A stretch of 9,786 nucleotides of DNA from Planctomycetota bacterium (lineage in GTDB: Bacteria; Planctomycetota; SZUA-567): contig JAJBTL010000364.1 in assembly GCA_020860865.1 (NCBI GenBank), forward strand, positions 1 to 9,786, given 5' to 3'. The position numbers and the translations under genes are program-made. Below, in pieces: positions 6,407 through 9,786 of the stretch (the stretch's first letter is position 1; every line of letters starts with the position of its first letter). The notes beneath the pieces were generated by a model. The model made no database searches and was not told the origin of the DNA. It saw only the letters and a list, made by a program, of their open reading frames with translations.

Positions 6407-7192
6407 TTATGATTTCAATTTCTGAAGTTCCAGGACCAGCGTGTCGTATTCGGGCGCGTTCAGGTAATTGTCGATGGAGATGTGCACCGCTGCCGGACAG
6501 GTGTGTTCGGCCCGCTCGGTCAAATCGCGGTGGGTCACAACGATGTCCGCATCGGCCGGAATTCCCGCCACAGCCTTGTTCGTGACTTTGCAGTCGATGC
6601 CGCCCTCCTTCAGCTTTTTCGTAAGAATGGACGCGCTCATCGCGCTCGACCCCATGCCGGCATCGCAAGCGAAAATAATGTTAAGCGGTCCCTGTTTCCC
6701 CTTCAAAGCCGCCAACTTTTCGGCAAAGCTTTTTGTGCTGCCGCCGGCGAGCGTTTCCGCGTACTTACTTTTCTGTCCCTTGAAGCCTTCCATGGTGGCG
6801 GTGGCGCGGGCCAGGCTGTCGTCGTCCGAATCGTTCAAGTCGACCTGGTCGAACTTCTTTATAAGAACGGCGCCGACGAGGAAGGACCCGACAATGCCGA
6901 CAATGAATCCGACGAGAATCTGGAGATAATGCCCCTTCGGCGTCATCGCCAGAACGGCGAAAATACTGCCAGGAGAGGGAGCCGCGACCAGGCCGGTGTG
7001 GAACAGGCCCCAGGTGAACAGGGCCGACATGGACCCGAGAATGTGGGCAATGATGAGAACCGGCTTCCGAAGAACGTAGGGGAAATACACCTCGCCGATG
7101 CCTCCGAAGAGGACGATAATCAAACTGCCCGGTGCGGTCGCCCGCGAAACTCCCCGGCCAAAGAACCAGTAGGCGAGAAGAATGCCGGCCAT
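6407..7192 (-). CDS. mtlA: Mannitol-family PTS permease, C-terminal part: end of EIIC plus EIIB domain
   Basis: This stretch continues the reading frame of 7226-7882 after a TAG codon, so it is the second part of one EIICB gene of 491 codons. The ATG at 7192 is codon 231 of the joined frame and is probably not a natural start; no good ribosome binding site precedes it. The part holds the GIGEVYFPYV motif (EIIC sugar-binding GIxE region, Glu264; E. coli MtlA has GIHE), VAAPSPGSIFAVLAMTPKG, further membrane segments to about 342, a charged linker, and an EIIB domain (about 398-491). The phosphorylation site ACDAGMGSSAM has Cys406, and VVTHRDLTERA is also conserved. EIIB receives phosphate from EIIA and passes it to the sugar bound in EIIC. 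The EIIA domain found in E. coli MtlA is absent here and is supplied by the 834-residue fusion. Confidence 0.88.
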   Translation of the reverse strand: MAGILLAYWFFGRGVSRATAPGSLIIVLFGGIGEVYFPYVLRKPVLIIAHILGSMSALFTWGLFHTGLVAAPSPGSIFAVLAMTPKGHYLQILVGFIVGIVGSFLVGAVLIKKFDQVDLNDSDDDSLARATATMEGFKGQKSKYAETLAGGSTKSFAEKLAALKGKQGPLNIIFACDAGMGSSAMSASILTKKLKEGGIDCKVTNKAVAGIPADADIVVTHRDLTERAEHTCPAAVHISIDNYLNAPEYDTLVLELQKLKS

Positions 7193-7225
7193 CGGGCCGT
7201 TATTCGCCTCGACGAGGAAACGCCG

Positions 7226-7228
7226 CTA
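7226..7228 (-). other. In-frame TAG interrupting the EIICB permease gene
   Basis: The TAG falls where mannitol permeases have a Ser in ELGKSIFFLIEAN. Read straight, the gene gives ELGR-stop-RRFLVEAN. If the T of TAG is removed and one T is added to the T-run about 10 nt later, the reading becomes ELGRSGVFLVEAN. This restores the Ser and removes two Arg from a hydrophobic stretch. The flanking reading frames are the same on both sides, consistent with a single substitution or with a +1/-1 indel pair. Confidence 0.9.
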
Positions 7229-7882
7229 CCGCCCGAGTTCCGATGCCTGCTGCACGCCGAGGGGAACGAGGATGCCGTGGTTGACCGCATTGTTGAGAAA
7301 TAGAACCTGCGCCGGACAGACGAAGATACTTGCCAGGGGAAGCAGGCCGTGCCTGATGACCACGTCGACCGCCGCAGCGATGACGCCGTTCAGGGCCGTC
7401 ATGACGGGACCGACGACCACGTAGCCGAGAATCATCAGGATGGCGCCGGCGATACCGGCGGAGAAATTGTTCACCAGCATTTCAAAACCGGGCTTGACCT
7501 TGCCTTCGAACTTGCCGTCAATCCACTGGATGACCTTGGCCCCGAGCGGGCCCATGATCATCGCGCCCATGAACATGGGAACGTCCGAACCGACGATGAT
7601 GCCGGTCGCACAAAGAGTGCCCATCAGGCCGCCGCGCTTGCCGTAGACCAGGGTGCCACCGGTATAGGCGACGAGAAGCGGCAGAAGCCATTTGATGGCC
7701 GGGCCGACCAGCTCCCCGAGACTGGCGTTCGGCGTCCAGCCGGTCGGAATGAAGAGGGCGGTGACGATGCCCCAGGCGATGAACGCGCCGATGTTCGGCA
7801 TGACCATGCCGCTGAGAAAAGCGCCGAATTTTTGTACTCTCAACCCGGCGCCGGAATGTTTCGATGCCACGTTCGTACTCAT
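7226..7882 (-). CDS. mtlA: Mannitol-family PTS permease, N-terminal part of EIIC, ending at an in-frame TAG
   Basis: 218 residues closely matching the N-terminal part of mannitol EIICBA: RVQKFGAFLSGMVMPNIGAF, IAWGIVTALFIPTGW, the GFEMLVNNFSAGI loop, and NAVNHGILVPLGVQQASELG, which contains the His (residue 202) equivalent to E. coli His195. Several hydrophobic segments make this an inner-membrane sugar channel domain. It stops at TAG (codon 219), but clear EIIC homology continues in the same frame to 6407. By itself the fragment lacks the rest of EIIC and the EIIB domain and would not transport. Either the gene is inactive, or the stop is suppressed, or it reflects local indels. GGAGG lies 8 nt before the ATG, and the gene is 36 nt after the aldolase gene. 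Confidence 0.9.
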   Translation of the reverse strand: MSTNVASKHSGAGLRVQKFGAFLSGMVMPNIGAFIAWGIVTALFIPTGWTPNASLGELVGPAIKWLLPLLVAYTGGTLVYGKRGGLMGTLCATGIIVGSDVPMFMGAMIMGPLGAKVIQWIDGKFEGKVKPGFEMLVNNFSAGIAGAILMILGYVVVGPVMTALNGVIAAAVDVVIRHGLLPLASIFVCPAQVLFLNNAVNHGILVPLGVQQASELGR

Positions 7883-7918
7883 GCGATTCTCCTCCGCTCT
7901 CCCGTTTTGAAATGGGAA

Positions 7919-8794
7919 TCAATGCCCGTTGCGAAATTCTCCCAGAACCATTCGCGCATATTCCCGCGCAAACCCGTATGCCGCCTCCTGCAATTCGTGA
8001 TAGGCAATCCTGCCCTCGGACTCTTCTATTTTCTTCCCGGCGAATTCGGTCGTCGCCTTGGCCATGTACGAATAGTAATTCACCTTGGAACAGCCGGCGT
8101 CGATGGCCTTCCGGATCTGATCCCATTCAACGCCGGAAGCGCCGTGCATGACGACCCGCGTATCCGCCGGCACAGCCTTCCGAATGGCTACCACCCGATC
8201 GATATCGAGGACGGGCGGTTCGGCATAGATGCCGTGCATGGTCCCGAAACAGACCGCCAGGGCGTCGACGCCGGTTTCTTCCGAGAAGCGTCTCGCTTCG
8301 TCCGGATCGGTGAAGAACTTCCTGATGTCCGCATTTGTCAACACGACGTCTTCGCCGCCATGGGTGTCCTCGCCCGACGACGCCATCACTCCCAGTTCGC
8401 CCTCGACCGTGATATTCAGGTTATGGGCGATTTTCGTGAATTCCTTGACCCGGAGGACGTTTTCTTCAAAAGGAAGCGCGCTGCAATCGTACATGATTGA
8501 AGAAAATCCCGCCTGAATCGCCTTCATGAGAAACGTGTAGTCGGTCCCGTGATCCAGGTGGACGCACACCGGCACCTTCGCCTCCTTGGCGTAGCGGACC
8601 ATTTCCGGGCCGATACGTTCGATGGGGATAAGGCTGTTGTGAACTTCGGCATGGTCGATGATGACGGGTGTGTTCAGATCTTCGGCCGCGCCGATAATCG
8701 CCCGAATGAACTCGACATTCGGGGTGTTGATACAGGGGATGGCGTATTTCTCCTTTTCCGCCGTTGCCAGTATTTCCTTCATGTTGACAAGCAT
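7919..8794 (-). CDS. fba: Class II (zinc) ketose-(bis)phosphate aldolase, GatY/KbaY/Fba family
   Basis: A 291-residue class II aldolase. The start at 8794 is preceded by GGAGAAG and begins MLVNMKEIL, the usual opening; the ATG at 8851 adds 19 unrelated residues. Zinc and catalytic residues are Asp81-His82 (VHLDHGTDY), Glu132/Glu134 (EGELG), His187 (GTMHGIY) and His217 (VMHGASG). KVNYYS (237-242) is the segment that normally binds the dihydroxyacetone phosphate group. Members cleave fructose or tagatose 1,6-bisphosphate, or related ketose phosphates, to dihydroxyacetone phosphate and an aldehyde. Three motifs differ from the common form: DCSA for DGSH (103-106), HGASG for HGGSG, and NYYSY for NxxTE/D. 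They suggest a separate subfamily and make the exact substrate uncertain. It is the first gene after the leader downstream of the regulator and probably heads the operon. Confidence 0.92.
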   Translation of the reverse strand: MLVNMKEILATAEKEKYAIPCINTPNVEFIRAIIGAAEDLNTPVIIDHAEVHNSLIPIERIGPEMVRYAKEAKVPVCVHLDHGTDYTFLMKAIQAGFSSIMYDCSALPFEENVLRVKEFTKIAHNLNITVEGELGVMASSGEDTHGGEDVVLTNADIRKFFTDPDEARRFSEETGVDALAVCFGTMHGIYAEPPVLDIDRVVAIRKAVPADTRVVMHGASGVEWDQIRKAIDAGCSKVNYYSYMAKATTEFAGKKIEESEGRIAYHELQEAAYGFAREYARMVLGEFRNGH

Positions 8795-8799
8795 TTTTT

Positions 8800-8806
8800 C
8801 TTCTCC
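8800..8806 (-). promoter_or_regulatory. Ribosome binding site fixing the aldolase start
   Basis: GGAGAAG on the minus strand, 5 nt before the ATG at 8794. It decides the start in favour of MLVNMKEIL over the in-frame ATG at 8851. Confidence 0.75.
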
Positions 8807-8835
8807 GTTTCCCGTATGACCTCGCGCCTTTTCCG

Positions 8836-8878
8836 AAAAATAAGTGCGCAAGGGAGCGGAAGGCGCGCAGCGCCCCCT
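8836..8878 (-). promoter_or_regulatory. Leader with competing hairpins upstream of the aldolase gene
   Basis: Two stems share bases and so exclude each other. A tight hairpin GGCGC-TGC-GCGCC occupies 8874-8862. An alternative TGCGC (8869-8865) pairs with GCGCA (8849-8845) and is followed by CTTATTTTTC, which resembles a weak terminator. A third pairing, AGGGGGC (8878-8872) with GCTCCCT (8857-8851), has 7 bp including one G.U. The arrangement could be a transcription attenuator, but the stems are short and the T-run is interrupted. Confidence 0.3.
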
Positions 8879-8919
8879 GGCGGATAGTTCGTGAATCGTT
8901 AAGAAAGCCGATTGGATTT

Positions 8920-8947
8920 TTTATAGAAATGTTTCAGTGTACGCGAA
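8920..8947 (-). promoter_or_regulatory. Possible weak promoter for the aldolase operon
   Basis: TATAAA (8925-8920) on the minus strand could be a -10 element. The best -35 at 16-nt spacing is TTCGCG (8947-8942), a poor match. A poor -35 would fit a promoter needing an activator such as the MtlR-like protein encoded just upstream. The rest of the 8795-9011 gap shows no other clear promoter. Confidence 0.25.
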
Positions 8948-9011
8948 GGCTTTTATTTACTCTCCTTCCATGGCATTCACGCAAACGCTCCGAATGGAGA
9001 AAGGATTCGCA

Positions 9012-9786
9012 TCAGGTGGAATCGAATCCCTCGGCAACATAGCGTTGAAGAAAACGCTCGAGAATCGCCTCGGTATGGAGCGAGACGCGTTCGACATTGC
9101 CGGCGAGAATATCCGAGAGAAAAATCTTGTTGTCCACGAGCGCCGTGCTGATACTACCGATCATGGCAAACTGTTCCGGAGAACTGTCCCGGGGAATGAG
9201 GATGATGATGCCGCCCATGACATCCTGAAAATACGGATCGGTAAAGGCGTCCCCGTCCGGAACAACCAGCCCGAACACCGGTCTCGTCACGCCGTCGGTG
9301 GGACAGTAGAGAAAAACAAGATCGAGTTCTTTCAGGACCTGGGTGGTCGCCGCTTCGCGCTCGGTGATGCCGGCGGTTATGGCTGTGGCCTGTTCCGGCG
9401 TCGTTCCATACGTTTCCCCGAGAATGCGGGCAAGTTCAGGAAAGGTCACGTCGCCGTCGACCGGGACCGCCCGGAAATTGGCGACCATCACCCTGGCGGC
9501 GGCGGCCAGGTTCTCCAGTGTCTCAAAACGGCGGGTGATGCCGGGATGCTGTCCGGGACGGTCCACGTCGTTTTTACGGGTTGCCGCTTTCTGAATTTCG
9601 ACGGCGATCCGCTGTTTGTCCACATCGGCAAGCAGGAGTGAAACCACTACGACCGGGAGTTCCGTCTCCGGAATGGGCGTTGTACTGATGAGAAAATCGA
9701 ACTTACCCCAGGCGCCACTATCGGACCAACTACCGACCTCGAATTTAGCCTCGTCGCCAAACGCCTTCCTGGCCTGAGAGCACAAC
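9012..9786 (-). CDS. mtlR: MtlR/LicR-type PTS-regulated transcriptional activator, C-terminal part (EIIB- and EIIA-like domains)
   Basis: The frame is open to the right edge, so the N-terminal DNA-binding and PRD regions are missing; about 257 residues are seen. Residues 1-65 are the later part of a galactitol-type EIIB-like domain (KFDFLISTTPIP, LPVVVVSLLLADVDKQRI), with its Cys loop just off the edge. From about 113 to 257 is a mannitol-type EIIA-like domain (TEREAATT, VTRPVFGLVVPDG, GGIIILIPRDSSPEQFAMIGSIS). In MtlR proteins this domain carries a His that is phosphorylated in an L-[YF]-H-T-R motif; here the motif reads LYCPTDGV, giving Cys161 where His is expected. This type of protein binds DNA and is tuned by phosphorylation from HPr and EIIA/EIIB, unlike short BglG RNA-binding antiterminators. 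Its position and direction suggest it controls the downstream operon. Antiterminator cannot be fully excluded without the N-terminus. Confidence 0.85.
   Translation of the reverse strand, partial: LCSQARKAFGDEAKFEVGSWSDSGAWGKFDFLISTTPIPETELPVVVVSLLLADVDKQRIAVEIQKAATRKNDVDRPGQHPGITRRFETLENLAAAARVMVANFRAVPVDGDVTFPELARILGETYGTTPEQATAITAGITEREAATTQVLKELDLVFLYCPTDGVTRPVFGLVVPDGDAFTDPYFQDVMGGIIILIPRDSSPEQFAMIGSISTALVDNKIFLSDILAGNVERVSLHTEAILERFLQRYVAEGFDST

Noticed and set aside
5051..6412. Plus-strand open frame of 453 codons
   Set aside because: It is antisense to the HAD and dehydrogenase genes, whose family motifs are clear on the minus strand. No domain or convincing start site is visible.
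7226..7228. TAG read as pyrrolysine or another recoded amino acid
   Set aside because: TAG ends two neighbouring genes normally, the affected position is usually Ser in the family, and a point mutation or indel pair explains it more simply.
7349..8500. Plus-strand open frame of 383 codons
   Set aside because: It covers the opposite strand of the permease and aldolase genes; composition and lack of motifs show it is a shadow.
8891..8925. Plus-strand AATCG/CGATT stem followed by a T-run as a terminator
   Set aside because: There is no plus-strand gene upstream that it could end, the stem is only 5 bp with a 10-nt loop, and it has no T-run in the minus direction.
8795..9011. BglG/LicT-type RNA antiterminator (RAT) site
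   Set aside because: The regulator carries EIIB- and EIIA-like domains, typical of DNA-binding MtlR/LicR activators, and I could not find a convincing RAT-like stem overlapping a strong terminator.
1..9786. Mobile elements, CRISPR arrays, tRNA or rRNA genes
   Set aside because: No transposase, integrase, regularly spaced repeat, terminal inverted repeat or RNA gene pattern was seen on either strand.

Overview
The window is a bacterial carbohydrate-uptake and catabolism locus. It has moderately high GC, ATG starts with AGGAG-type ribosome binding sites, and every supported gene lies on the minus strand, so it reads from right to left. I cannot name the organism. The phosphotransferase system (PTS), the absence of transposons and the tight gene spacing point to an ordinary bacterial chromosome.

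Reading from the right edge: a partial MtlR-type PTS-controlled activator, of which only the C-terminal EIIB/EIIA-like part is present (9012-9786). A 217-nt leader with possible alternative hairpins follows. Then come a class II ketose-(bis)phosphate aldolase (7919-8794), a mannitol-family PTS EIICB permease split by an in-frame TAG (6407-7882), a zinc-dependent medium-chain polyol dehydrogenase (5315-6385), a HAD phosphatase (4588-5250), and an 834-residue EIIA-HPr-EI multiphosphoryl transfer protein (2066-4570). After these come a small protein resembling the cysteine-less EIIB' domain of FruA (1679-2056) and a cyclase/kynurenine-formamidase family hydrolase (923-1612). A 229-nt gap precedes an RpiB-family isomerase with altered active-site residues (229-693) and the start of a DhaK-type kinase that runs off the left edge (1-184).

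The genes form a coherent system. The EIIA-HPr-EI protein and the EIICB permease together make a complete phosphorelay from phosphoenolpyruvate to an incoming hexitol-like polyol. The dehydrogenase would oxidise the polyol phosphate to a ketose phosphate, and the aldolase would cleave a phosphorylated ketose. The DhaK-type kinase and the unusual RpiB homologue could handle the triose or tetrulose products. The regulator at the right edge would sense PTS phosphorylation state. The substrate is not certain: permease and regulator look mannitol-like, but no long-chain mannitol-1-phosphate dehydrogenase is seen, and an aldolase, RpiB variant and DhaK are not part of standard mannitol catabolism.

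The most notable points are the TAG codon in the permease, which may really be a pair of compensating one-base indels; the free-standing EIIB'-like protein next to the phosphotransfer fusion; the RpiB homologue lacking the usual histidines; the His-to-Cys change in the regulator's EIIA-like domain; and several strong intercistronic hairpins. Residue comparisons to known families were made from memory, without alignment software.
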